Source: Dictyobacter alpinus
GTDB taxonomy: Bacteria; Chloroflexota; Ktedonobacteria; Ktedonobacterales; Ktedonobacteraceae
DNA length: 64,000 nucleotides
Direction of reading: 5' to 3'
Assembly (NCBI RefSeq): GCF_003967575.1
Contig: NZ_BIFT01000002.1
Span: forward strand, 3,038,001 to 3,102,000
In this document: positions 26,707 to 35,032 of the stretch, one piece after another
Position numbering within the stretch: position 1 is the first letter of the stretch
Layout: every line of letters starts with the position of its first letter
The notes under the pieces: model-generated
Told to the model about the DNA's origin: nothing
What the model saw: only the letters and a program-made list of their open reading frames with translations
Databases searched by the model: none
Made by a program: the position numbers and the translations under genes

Positions 26707-26795
26707 CTTGCTAAGATATTACCAGATGCGCTATGCTGGTGTCAAGAGTGCAGCTGACACTGTTCGAGGGCACATTCATTTGTGGGAGAGAGATT

Positions 26796-27494
26796 ATGCA
26801 ATCTTCTGAGACGACTAAACTTAGCCGGAAAGCGGCTTTGACGCGGCAACGCATCATTGATACGGCACTGCAACTTTTTGCCACCAAAGGCTATGATCAG
26901 ACAACTATGCGAGACATCGCGGCTGAGGCGGGGTGTTCATTGGGGCTCACCTATCGATACTTTGCCAGCAAAGAAGATCTGGTTTTAGAGCTTTACCGCT
27001 GGCTGGCTGTTCAATTGGAAGCATTGGTGGACGTGCTCCCTGCCACTTCCATCGCTGATCGTTTCCACCACCTCATGCGCGAGTTACTGGTCGCGATGGC
27101 CCCGCACCGGCTGACCCTGGTGGCCCTATCCGGAGCTGCCTTGAATCCGCTCTCGCGAGCTGGAGTTTTTGGCGCGGAAGGGGCAGAAGTTCGTCGCCGG
27201 GCGCGAGCAGCCTATCTTGTTGTAGTTGCCAAAGCCAAGGATGCTCCTCGTGCTTCGCAAGGAGACGATTTGGCCACGATGCTCTACGGGTTACAACTGG
27301 CTCTGGTACTGTTCTGGTTACAGGATCTGAGCAGCGAGACACTCAAAACGACGGAACTCTTACAGCTCGTGAACGAACTGTTAGGGCGCACCCGGCCGCT
27401 GTTACGCCTTCCTTGGGTCGCTCAAACCGTCACTCGATTGGTTCAGATTGTTGGACCATTGCTCGGACAGAGTGAGACTGCCAGCACCAACTAG
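26796..27494 (+). CDS. TetR-family transcriptional regulator
   Basis: A 232-residue regulator. The N-terminal HTH is clear: ALTRQRIIDTALQLFATKGYDQTTMRDIAAEAGCSLGLTYRYF pattern across residues 13-55. The ligand domain is long and Leu-rich with no known motif. GGGAGAGAG precedes the ATG at 26796; the upstream extension in frame crosses the promoter and operator and is not coding. Divergent from the YndJ/TIGR01777 unit, which is the probable target. Confidence 0.92.
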   Translation: MQSSETTKLSRKAALTRQRIIDTALQLFATKGYDQTTMRDIAAEAGCSLGLTYRYFASKEDLVLELYRWLAVQLEALVDVLPATSIADRFHHLMRELLVAMAPHRLTLVALSGAALNPLSRAGVFGAEGAEVRRRARAAYLVVVAKAKDAPRASQGDDLATMLYGLQLALVLFWLQDLSSETLKTTELLQLVNELLGRTRPLLRLPWVAQTVTRLVQIVGPLLGQSETASTN

Positions 27495-27802
27495 GAATCT
27501 TGGCCTCCTGTCCGTTTTGTGAAAAAGAGGGCTGGCGAGTTGAGGTGATCAGAAGGCGTTCCATGAGCTACTTCATCACTTAAAAGCTCTTCAGTTCTTT
27601 TCGGCTCTTCCTACCCTTCCACCCTTAGCCAAGGATATATTATCGTAAGGCCGATTTTATCGGCCTTGACACATCTGGGCGGAATAGTTTTTTCGAGGAA
27701 CTTATGGCAAAACAAGCGCACATCAGCTGATAGTTTTGATGATAGAATTACAGAAGAGGGGTGCGTGCAGGTAAATGTCCTGGAAAGGGGAAATGAAATA
27801 AA
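27495..27802. other. Intergenic region with a short perfect hairpin
   Basis: AAGGCCGA (27647-27654) and TCGGCCTT (27660-27667) form an 8-bp stem with a five-base loop, followed at once by GACA. It may end the TetR gene or act on the AraC-type gene. Nothing else is recognised in this 308-base gap. Confidence 0.45.
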
Positions 27803-28618
27803 ATGGGTGTAGGCGAGCAGGCGAAATTCTGGCGGGACCCGGCGGTGCATGGTTTAGAGTTGCTGCATGCCAGATATGTGACACATACTTTTGCGCCACA
27901 CATGCATGAAGGATATGCGTTAGGAGTAATTGAGCAAGGAGCCGAACAGTTCTGGTACCGTCATGCCAACCATATAGTACCGCAAGGCAGTATATTTGTG
28001 GTAAATCCCGGCGAAATTCATACCGGATCGGCTGTGGAGAAAGAAGGTTGGAAATACCGTGTGTTGTATCCCGATGCCACTATTTTGCAGGAGGCGGCCC
28101 GACAGATTGTTGGTAAGCCACACGATGTCCCCTTCTTTCCCGATCCCGTAGTCTATGATCCAGAACTTGCGCGGCAGATCGCCGACCTGCATCGGGCATT
28201 TGAAGAGCCGGTATCGGCATTAGAGCGCGAGTCACGTTTGTTATGGACATTTTCGCAACTGGTTTTGCGCTTTGCCGATGATCATCCCCAACAGAAAGCG
28301 CTCCCCAACGATCAAGGGCGGGTCCAGCAGATTCGGGCATATTTAGAAGAGAATTACGCCGAGAACATCTCACTGAAAGAACTAGCCCAGCAGTTCCATG
28401 TTAGCCCATTTTATCTCCTACACTCATTTCGCAGACATACTGGTGTGCCACCACATGCCTATCAAGCGCAGGTACGGGTCCAACGGGCTAGAGACCTGCT
28501 ACGACTGGGTATACCGATAGCCACAACCGCCCAACAGGTAGGTTTCGCGGATCAGAGTCATCTCACCCGTCACTTTAAGCGCATCGTCGGCATACCACCC
28601 GGTCGTTATCGTGGTTGA
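27803..28618 (+). CDS. AraC-family regulator with N-terminal cupin
   Basis: A 271-residue activator. Residues about 20-110 form the AraC-type cupin (HTFAPHMHEGYALGVIEQG, VNPGEIHTG), which senses a small ligand. The C-terminal 100 residues hold two HTHs (SLKELAQQFHVSPFYLLHSF and IATTAQQVGFADQSHLTRHF). The azlC/azlD pair follows on the same strand, which suggests control of amino-acid or azole-type export. In this family, cupin-AraC genes are often found next to AzlCD. Confidence 0.92.
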   Translation: MGVGEQAKFWRDPAVHGLELLHARYVTHTFAPHMHEGYALGVIEQGAEQFWYRHANHIVPQGSIFVVNPGEIHTGSAVEKEGWKYRVLYPDATILQEAARQIVGKPHDVPFFPDPVVYDPELARQIADLHRAFEEPVSALERESRLLWTFSQLVLRFADDHPQQKALPNDQGRVQQIRAYLEENYAENISLKELAQQFHVSPFYLLHSFRRHTGVPPHAYQAQVRVQRARDLLRLGIPIATTAQQVGFADQSHLTRHFKRIVGIPPGRYRG

Positions 28619-28677
28619 TAGGGATACCGCCGCTAAAAAAAGCAATTTTAGACAAGATTTATGTGTACAGATGTATT

Positions 28678-28690
28678 TATAATAGTCTAC
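28678..28690 (+). promoter_or_regulatory. -10 box directly before the azlC ATG (leaderless start)
   Basis: TATAAT (28678-28683) lies seven bases before the ATG at 28691, so transcription should begin at or near the start codon. No Shine-Dalgarno sequence precedes either possible ATG. A convincing -35 is not seen, so an activator such as the AraC product may be needed. Confidence 0.55.
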
Positions 28691-29392
28691 ATGAGTACAA
28701 GATCTTCAGAATTTTGGAGTGGCGCACGCGCTGAACTACCAATATTGCTTGGAGCAATACCGTTTGGCATGATCTATGGAGTTTCAGCGCTAGGAGCTGG
28801 AATTCCAGCTGTAATTGCGCAAGCAATGTCCTTTATCGTGTTTGCTGGCTCCGCACAATTTATTATTGCACAACTAGTGGCCGCAGGAACGCCAGCCCTG
28901 GTTGTGGTGGTGACAGCAGTCGTCGTCAATATTCGCCATATGCTTTATAGTGCATCACTTGCTGGTCAGGTGCATAAATTAGGCTGGCGCTGGAAGATCG
29001 TACTGGCATACCTGCTTACCGATGAGGCATATGCTGTAACGATACAGCGCTATCAACGGCCAGAGGCCGAGCCAGATTACAAGCACTGGTATTTCTTCGG
29101 CGCAGGCCTGACCTTATGGACTGGCTGGCAACTGAGTACAGCCGTTGGTGTATTTCTGGGTGCGCAGATACCCGCGAGCTGGTCGTTAGACTTCGCATCA
29201 ACCTTAACCTTTATCGCTCTGGTCGTGCCAGCCCTCAAGGATCGTGCCAATACAGCCGCTGCCGTGGCTGCGGGAATGGCCGCCCTGGTATTTGTAGCGT
29301 TACCACTGAAACTCAGTATTGTCGCCGCCGTCTTTATTGGTATTGCCGTTGGCCTGTTGATGGAAACACGTAGGAAAAAATATGAAGCCTAA
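28691..29392 (+). CDS. azlC: AzlC-family branched-chain amino acid exporter, large subunit
   Basis: A 233-residue membrane protein. The AzlC signature IPFGMIYGVSALGAGIP occurs near the start, followed by SFIVFAGSAQFI and NIRHMLYSASLA. In the family it forms a two-part exporter with AzlD for branched-chain amino acids or analogues. I chose the ATG at 28691 because of the position of the -10 box; an in-frame ATG at 28661 lies upstream of that box. AzlD follows after 17 bases. Confidence 0.9.
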   Translation: MSTRSSEFWSGARAELPILLGAIPFGMIYGVSALGAGIPAVIAQAMSFIVFAGSAQFIIAQLVAAGTPALVVVVTAVVVNIRHMLYSASLAGQVHKLGWRWKIVLAYLLTDEAYAVTIQRYQRPEAEPDYKHWYFFGAGLTLWTGWQLSTAVGVFLGAQIPASWSLDFASTLTFIALVVPALKDRANTAAAVAAGMAALVFVALPLKLSIVAAVFIGIAVGLLMETRRKKYEA

Positions 29393-29409
29393 GTGAGGAT
29401 AGAGAGAGT

Positions 29410-29742
29410 ATGTCGCAAAAAATAGTCTGGATCACCATTATTGTGATAGGTATATTCACCTTCGCCACCCGCCTCTCTTTTATAGGATCATCGGGGAAGT
29501 TGCGCCTGGCACCGTTTTTACAGCAGGCGCTACGCTTTGTCCCGGTCGCCGCCCTCTCGGCCCTGATCCTACCCGATCTCTTCTTAAAGCAAGGCCATCT
29601 AGCCCTCTCGCTAAATAACGCACGCTTATGCGCAGGGATTATCGCGATTATCATTGCGTGGCGCACCAAAAATGTCCTGCTAACCGTAGGTATAGGAATG
29701 GCAAGTTTATGGCTCTTGCAAGCATTGTTGGGATTACACTAA
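29410..29742 (+). CDS. azlD: AzlD-family small membrane subunit
   Basis: A 110-residue protein with about four helices, starting with a hydrophobic helix (VWITIIVIGIFTFATRLSF) and the AzlD-type RFVPVAALSALILPDL block. It is the partner of AzlC in the exporter. GAGAGAG precedes the ATG. A near-perfect hairpin downstream probably ends the unit. Confidence 0.9.
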   Translation: MSQKIVWITIIVIGIFTFATRLSFIGSSGKLRLAPFLQQALRFVPVAALSALILPDLFLKQGHLALSLNNARLCAGIIAIIIAWRTKNVLLTVGIGMASLWLLQALLGLH

Positions 29743-29766
29743 TAAACGACTGACAATGAGATAAGA

Positions 29767-29800
29767 TGTGCGGGCTAACTACGCGTAGTTAGTCCGCACA
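29767..29800. terminator. Hairpin after azlD
   Basis: Arms of 17 bases (29767-29783 and 29784-29800) match with one mismatch pair; the centre is ACGCGT and the ends are TGTGCGG/CCGCACA. It lies 24 bases after the azlD stop. No strong T-run follows. Confidence 0.6.
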
Positions 29801-30049
29801 AATATGTTGAAGTGTTGTTGGTGAAAGTTCTATTATCCGCTTATAGCCTGCCAATCTAAACTATTTGTGTGCAGAAGTCAGATAAAGAGAAAAGTGCATA
29901 GATATGAATTTTTTGGATGAATATATTTTCTATTGCTATAAAATATTGAGGAGCCTATAATATATATAGGAGTGCTGATGTCTATTAATACATACTTGTT
30001 GATTGTGATAGACAACCAGTGCCCCCTGGCAGGAAGCAAGGTGACCCTT

Positions 30050-30517
30050 ATGGCAGTAATACGTTTAGAGACCTTCATCCAGGCCCCGGTAGAACGTTGT
30101 TTTGATCTTTCCTTAAATGTTGACGAACATAGCAAATCGGTTGCCAACACCCATGAGCATCCAGTAGCCGGAGTAATGTCTGGCGCAATGAAATTGGGGG
30201 ATACAGTAACCTGGGAAGCCACCCATTTTGGTATTCGTCAGCACCTCACCTCAGAGATTACTGTTTACAAACGTCCCACTCGCTTTACCGATGAAATGAC
30301 CAAAGGTGTTTTTTACGAAATGAAGCACCATCATGAATTTGTAGAGCAGCAGGGAGGAACCCTCATGATAGACGATTTTCGGTTTCAGGCTCCAATGGGG
30401 ATTTTTGGCCGCCTGGCCGAAGTTTTGTTTTTGACCCAGTATATGAAGAAACAACTCGTAACCAGGAATGCGTACCTGAAGCAGACCGCAGAAGCTGAGG
30501 TAGTGAAAGCGAGCTAA
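30050..30517 (+). CDS. SRPBCC-family cyclase/dehydrase-like protein
   Basis: A 155-residue START-like protein. It opens with RLETFIQAPVERCFDLSLNVDEHSKS and has TWEATHFGIRQHLTSEIT and the family's typical FRFQAPMGIFGRLAEVLFL end. Such proteins bind hydrophobic ligands; no catalytic set is evident. The ATG at 30050 has AAGGTGA upstream; the longer frame from 29972 has no site. It stands alone and is bordered by hairpins. Confidence 0.87.
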   Translation: MAVIRLETFIQAPVERCFDLSLNVDEHSKSVANTHEHPVAGVMSGAMKLGDTVTWEATHFGIRQHLTSEITVYKRPTRFTDEMTKGVFYEMKHHHEFVEQQGGTLMIDDFRFQAPMGIFGRLAEVLFLTQYMKKQLVTRNAYLKQTAEAEVVKAS

Positions 30518-30533
30518 AAAATCCTATACATTT

Positions 30534-30583
30534 ACAAAGGCTGCACTTCATATAGCCTAAAAATCATGAAGCGTAGCCTTTGT
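30534..30583. terminator. Hairpin between convergent genes
   Basis: ACAAAGGCTGCACTTCAT (30534-30551) and ATGAAGCGTAGCCTTTGT (30566-30583) pair with two mismatches. It lies between the SRPBCC gene and the convergent oxidoreductase and may stop transcription from both. Confidence 0.6.
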
Positions 30584-30605
30584 TAGCTGGAAGCAGAGAG
30601 ATGAT

Positions 30606-31502
30606 TTAGATTTCTAGAACGATATGTCCGTGTACTGTGCCTTGTTCGAGCAGGGCGTGGGCATGTGAAGCCTGCTGGAGAGGGAGAGTGAGTCCGATTG
30701 GATGAGGCCGTAGCGTGCCTTGTTCGAGTATGTCGGTGATCTGGCGCAGCAACTGACTTTCGTCGCCAGTATTTTGATTCATAACGGCCCTGACACCATA
30801 GCGGGCAGCAATGGCAGGATCGGGCAAGGGTGGAACCAGCGTCACAAGGATACCTCCCCGTTTCAATACTCCCCATGAGCGTTCCCTGGTCGTGCCTCCA
30901 ATGGTATCAAGGATCACATCCTGTTGGGTAACCAGGTCATCAAAGTTTTGCTTCTGATAGTCTATGACCTCGTCAGCGCCCAGACCGAGCACATAGTCCA
31001 TGCGGCTACTAGAGGCGGTAGCGACAACATGTGCGCCGGCACGTTTAGCCAGTTGGACCGCGAAACTGCCGACAGTGCCTGAGGCGCCATGGATAAGGAT
31101 ACTTTGTCCCGCCTGTAAATGAGCCATCGCAAAGAGAGCATTGTGCGCGGTCAGAACGCCTACTGGAACGGCCGCAGCCTGCGTGAAGGGAAGATTTTTG
31201 GGTTTAGGCTGCAAGTTGACGGCTGATGCAACTACATATTCAGCGTAGCCACCGCGTACAAATGGCGAATCAGTACCATAGACAGCTTCTCCAATACGTT
31301 GTTTATCGACACCACGTCCCACGGCTTCAATTATACCGGATAGGCCAAAGCCCAGGATATCCTCAGGCCAGACTGGATGGATAGTTTTGACCGCGCCCGA
31401 ACGCATCTTGAGGTCTAGCGGATTAATCTCGGCTGCCTGGACACGCAGCAACACCTGACCTGGTCCTGGTACTGGTTTGGCTATCTCCTGATAGGTTAGC
31501 AC
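30606..31502 (-). CDS. NADP-dependent quinone/zinc-type oxidoreductase, N-terminus cut by an in-frame TAG
   Basis: A medium-chain dehydrogenase homologue without zinc ligands. The Rossmann loop is ILIHGASGTVGSFAVQLAKRAGA, and EINPLDLKMRSG is the quinone oxidoreductase block. The normal start for this family, MKAVVMHG...GGPEVLTYQE, is present from 31538, but codon 8 is followed by TAG (31515-31517), probably once a Tyr codon. The coordinates given begin at the GTG (31502) after the stop. The enzyme may be made by restart there, losing the first strand, or may be dead. The frame is the same as that of the gene upstream. Confidence 0.75.
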   Translation of the reverse strand: MLTYQEIAKPVPGPGQVLLRVQAAEINPLDLKMRSGAVKTIHPVWPEDILGFGLSGIIEAVGRGVDKQRIGEAVYGTDSPFVRGGYAEYVVASAVNLQPKPKNLPFTQAAAVPVGVLTAHNALFAMAHLQAGQSILIHGASGTVGSFAVQLAKRAGAHVVATASSSRMDYVLGLGADEVIDYQKQNFDDLVTQQDVILDTIGGTTRERSWGVLKRGGILVTLVPPLPDPAIAARYGVRAVMNQNTGDESQLLRQITDILEQGTLRPHPIGLTLPLQQASHAHALLEQGTVHGHIVLEI

Positions 31503-31514
31503 CTCGGGTCCCCC

Positions 31515-32267
31515 CTAACCATGCATTACTACCGCCTTCATCATGGCCGGGGGTGGCGCGGGAGGTCCCTGGAAGGCAGAAACGATGCGATAGAGTCCAA
31601 GATAACTGTGAACCGGTGGACGACCTGAACCACTGGGAGCGCCAGCCGCAGCCCGGGCCTGACGAGGAAAATTTTGCTCGAAACCTGCCAGCGTGTCCGC
31701 ATACTTTGTGGCGCTTTGCCATTCAGCACGATTAAAGGCCGCAATGCGTATATCCGACTGGATACGGCGATGCAGAAAGGCGGAATAGAAACCCTCTTGC
31801 TGAGACTGATAATCACCACGTGCGGGCCAGCCCAGCACAAAGCCTTGCTCGACTGCCGGAGGTCCATCGATCTCAAAGCAATTATAGAGCAGCGCTTCCG
31901 GGTTGCCTGTCAGCTCAGGTTTCACAAATGGATGGACAATAGTGAACAATCCCTCAACCGTTGCATATTGTTTCGTGATCTCCGCAGGCAGTGCCGGCAA
32001 AGTTGTCGGGTCCACATCAGGGCTCAGCAGAGTATAATCGATGAAATCGTAAGGATTAGGATTCTGCGCCTCATCGTGGACCTGAGCGTTCCATTCTGGC
32101 ATCTGCTGGCATAGTTCACGATAGATGAGTCCCTGTGGCTGTGGTGAACTGGCCACCACATTCTGCCATGCCGCAATAAACTGTTCAGCTGGCACACCTG
32201 GCCGGGGTTGATAACCGATAAAACGAATGAGGGTGTTGGCATGGGCCAACTGGCTTGCACGTATCAT
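31515..32267 (-). CDS. Unrecognised 250-residue protein, possibly with a dimeric alpha-beta barrel (EthD-like) fold
   Basis: A soluble protein without motifs I can name with confidence. The N-terminus (LIRFIGYQPRPGVPAEQFIAAWQN) and a second similar half (LFTIVHPFVKPEL, AFLHRRIQSDI) look like the ferredoxin-like repeats of EthD/DabB barrels. The end is odd: after AFQGPPAPPPAM the frame runs on through MKAVVMHG to TAG, so its own stop appears lost and its last eight codons are the start of the oxidoreductase gene. GAGGAA precedes the ATG. The two genes are one transcription unit. Confidence 0.6.
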   Translation of the reverse strand: MIRASQLAHANTLIRFIGYQPRPGVPAEQFIAAWQNVVASSPQPQGLIYRELCQQMPEWNAQVHDEAQNPNPYDFIDYTLLSPDVDPTTLPALPAEITKQYATVEGLFTIVHPFVKPELTGNPEALLYNCFEIDGPPAVEQGFVLGWPARGDYQSQQEGFYSAFLHRRIQSDIRIAAFNRAEWQSATKYADTLAGFEQNFPRQARAAAGAPSGSGRPPVHSYLGLYRIVSAFQGPPAPPPAMMKAVVMHG

Positions 32268-32350
32268 GGTATTCCTCTATTTGTATCCTACACTGATCTC
32301 GCAACAAGTTATATGAATTACTATATACCTGGTTAGAGTATGACAAGCTT

Positions 32351-32983
32351 TTAATTCCAGATGCCGACGATCTGTTTGCTATAGCGTTGTTCCTGGGCCT
32401 CTTTGAACAGGAAATCGGCCACATCGGCAGGTGAAATGAGTTTGAATCCCCCGGGGAAGCAACCTGGAGCAACTTTATAGCTGGCGGTATGGCGGCCATC
32501 GCGGATGTATGGACAGCCAGCCAATACCCAATCAACTGAAGAATTCTTGACCAGTTCAAAGGCGTGATCATGATCACGAACGGCATAGCGAATCGGTGAG
32601 CGACGGAGCAGGCCGGCAGTGATAGAACCAAACAAGCCGCAGGTGGGCATTTCCGCGACCCCAGTAATGCCCAGATAGCGTGGGATATTGAGCTGTTGTA
32701 CCGTTTCCAGCGCGGCCTTCACACTATCCGTCACCACCGTAGACGGCTTAAAGACATCGCCACCAACAACGTTGATAAGGGCATCAAACGGTTGTTGTTT
32801 GAGTTGATCAATAAAGGATTGTGGCTGATAGATATCGCCTGCTACAACGACAAGATTAGGGGAGGTCTGCTGAATTTTGGCACGATTACGCGCGATGGCC
32901 GTTACATGATGTCCGGCCGCCAGGGCATACTCGATCACAAATGAGCCAACGCGCCCCGTGGCACCAAGAAGAAGAATATTCAT
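32351..32983 (-). CDS. NAD(P)-binding atypical SDR (NmrA/YwnB-like)
   Basis: A 210-residue short atypical SDR. The cofactor loop LLGATGRVGSFVIEYALAAGH is N-terminal, and DALINVVGGD and YLGITGVAEM follow. It lacks the Tyr-x-x-x-Lys catalytic pair, as is usual in the atypical group, which includes flavin reductase-like proteins and regulators. GGAGCAAC precedes the ATG. It is divergent from a TetR gene 151 bases away and is the likely target of that regulator. Confidence 0.85.
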   Translation of the reverse strand: MNILLLGATGRVGSFVIEYALAAGHHVTAIARNRAKIQQTSPNLVVVAGDIYQPQSFIDQLKQQPFDALINVVGGDVFKPSTVVTDSVKAALETVQQLNIPRYLGITGVAEMPTCGLFGSITAGLLRRSPIRYAVRDHDHAFELVKNSSVDWVLAGCPYIRDGRHTASYKVAPGCFPGGFKLISPADVADFLFKEAQEQRYSKQIVGIWN

Positions 32984-33134
32984 AGGATGTTGCTCCTGAC
33001 CGTGATCTATAAGGATCGCTAAAGCTATACGTGTTTTGGTAATAGTGGCCAGACATTGCTTGCCTTGCTATAATAGATACTAACAGTTTATTTTTTATAC
33101 GTCAAGTCTAAATTTATACTGAGGGTATAGATTA

Positions 33135-33716
33135 ATGAGATCATTTCGTGAGAAACAAAGAGAGCTACGTGAGGACGTGATACTGGATACAGCCTACCAA
33201 TTATTGTTGGAACAGGGCTATCAAAAGATGAATATGGATGAACTAGCGGCACGTGTTGGCGTGGCTAAAATGACCATCTACCAGCATTTTTCCTCCAAGG
33301 AAGCACTGGTGATCGGTGTGATCATACGTGGTATGAAAGTGATTGAAGAAGAACTCACACCGGACTTTGAGTCCAATGCCTCTGCACTAGAGCGCCTGGA
33401 AGCCATCCTGCGCAAAAGCCTGGAGCGGCGTTCATCGATGAGGCGTATCAACATCGAACTGGCGGCCGCCGTAGTGCAGCAAGATCCAGCTTATCTGGCT
33501 CAGAGAGATCGCCTCTCGGCGCAATGGTCACAGTTGATTGAGCAAGCTAAGGCCGAAGGCACAATAGACGTTGCCCTCTCGACACCAGTCCTGGTGCGTC
33601 TGCTATTCCAGGCCTTCCAGACTGATTTTGACGACCTCTTGAAGTCTGGGGTTGTGAGTGCAGATGAGTTGGCGCACACCCTGATTTCTATGGCCATCAA
33701 AGGGATGCGCGCCTAG
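33135..33716 (+). CDS. TetR/AcrR-family regulator
   Basis: A 193-residue regulator with the N-terminal HTH VILDTAYQLLLEQGYQKMNMDELAARVGVAKMTIYQHFSSKEAL pattern over residues 16-58, and a C-terminal TetR ligand domain (LERLEAILRKSLERRSSMR). A -10-like TATAAT at 33068 lies in the divergent gap shared with the NAD(P)-binding gene. The end of the gene is followed by a good hairpin. Confidence 0.92.
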   Translation: MRSFREKQRELREDVILDTAYQLLLEQGYQKMNMDELAARVGVAKMTIYQHFSSKEALVIGVIIRGMKVIEEELTPDFESNASALERLEAILRKSLERRSSMRRINIELAAAVVQQDPAYLAQRDRLSAQWSQLIEQAKAEGTIDVALSTPVLVRLLFQAFQTDFDDLLKSGVVSADELAHTLISMAIKGMRA

Positions 33717-33753
33717 AACTCCAGGCTTAGATAACTCCACCAGCTAGTTACTA

Positions 33754-33795
33754 AAAAAACTCCCCTGTTCACTTTTCTAGTGAACTATGGGGAGA
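33754..33795. terminator. Hairpin after the tetR gene
   Basis: CTCCCC-TGTTCAC pairs with GTGAACTAT-GGGGAG, preceded by an A-run (AAAAAAA). It is placed between the convergent TetR and methyltransferase genes and is likely to serve the leftward direction best, where the A-run becomes a T-run. Confidence 0.6.
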
Positions 33796-33955
33796 TCTGT
33801 GTTTATTTATAGGTGATGTTGACTGAGTATCTCTGGTGGAGGAATATATTCTTTTGTTTTACGCCTCATGAAGTGCCCGGATGGCTATTGGCGCATCTGC
33901 TTTTTTTGTTGTAAGCCAGCGAGAGTAGCATTGGATTTCCTGGGATTATCTAATT

Positions 33956-34729
33956 TTAGCACCGTTCATAAGCGATCTGACGCATACCCCACTCTATTTC
34001 ATTTGTGTTGGTGGCAGTGGCAGCCAGTTCTTGTAGATCACGTTCCATCTGATCAATCATGTTGGCTGAATATTGTTCCTGGATGAAAGGGGAATTTTTC
34101 CAGGATTGAATGTTGAGAAAGAACATTGTAGCTGCCTGTGCCGTTGATACTGGCAAGCTATAGACACGGCTTATATGGCGTTGTAGATCGCTGCTCACCC
34201 GTTGAGTATCCAGCGTGGAGCCTATGTAGAGTTGATTTTGCTGTTGCTCTAGCATAGCCGCAACTATCCCTAGATAGCTGCGAAAGGGAGGATATTCGGT
34301 CTGAATGTACTCCACTTCTTCTAACAACAAGAGGCCCTGTGGGTGCAATTGTGTGCTCCAGCGTTCAATAATAGATGCTGGATTTTGTAGATGAGTGAGG
34401 AGCATGCGGCAGGAGATAAGATTGCTTTGTCCAGTAGGAAAAGGAAGCTGTGTGACATCGTGGTGGACGAATGATATATCTAAGGTTGAGCTTTGAGTGG
34501 CCAGAACAATAAAGTGCTCAGAATTATCAAAGCCAAAGGTGTGCCCACAATGCGTAGTTTCTGCGAGAAGATGGGTTGTGTAGCCTGGCCCACAACCTAA
34601 ATCTATCGCCACCTCTGGTGTTGTACTGACAGCGTCCTGTAGAAACGCACGACTTGATGTAGCGAACACCTCGGCCAGGACTTGTAGCCTTTGAGCGGCT
34701 CTCGTGGTATCTTTAAAAAGATAGGGCAT
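33956..34729 (-). CDS. Class I SAM-dependent methyltransferase
   Basis: A 257-residue methyltransferase. Motif I is VAIDLGCGPGYTTHLLAE, followed by FGFDNSEHFIVLA and the post-I block DVTQLPFPTGQSNLISCRMLLTHL, as in the Methyltransf_11/25 families. No substrate-specific part is known. AAAGGA precedes the ATG. It is a single gene, with a 303-base AT-rich gap upstream in which I see no features. Confidence 0.88.
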   Translation of the reverse strand: MPYLFKDTTRAAQRLQVLAEVFATSSRAFLQDAVSTTPEVAIDLGCGPGYTTHLLAETTHCGHTFGFDNSEHFIVLATQSSTLDISFVHHDVTQLPFPTGQSNLISCRMLLTHLQNPASIIERWSTQLHPQGLLLLEEVEYIQTEYPPFRSYLGIVAAMLEQQQNQLYIGSTLDTQRVSSDLQRHISRVYSLPVSTAQAATMFFLNIQSWKNSPFIQEQYSANMIDQMERDLQELAATATNTNEIEWGMRQIAYERC

Positions 34730-35032
34730 AAATTTTTCCTTTGCTTATGCTCAAACAGTCACATATGTTTTTCTGATCCTGATAATTTAGCGATTTTGTC
34801 TGCCAATCGTCAAATCAGACTATACATATTATAAGTCGACAAGTCACCATGCCGCGTTCTTTTTCATGGAGAAAAGTTGACACTGGTTAGATGCTGGAAG
34901 CCATAAGACGGCGTAATAGGTAAGTGCCTGACGAACATGTGCGGTCATGAAGGTTGCCGAGACAGTTTATAACCTTCTTTTTTATCGAACCTATTATATG
35001 TTTAATTATTACCAGAAAAAGCGAAGCAGTTT

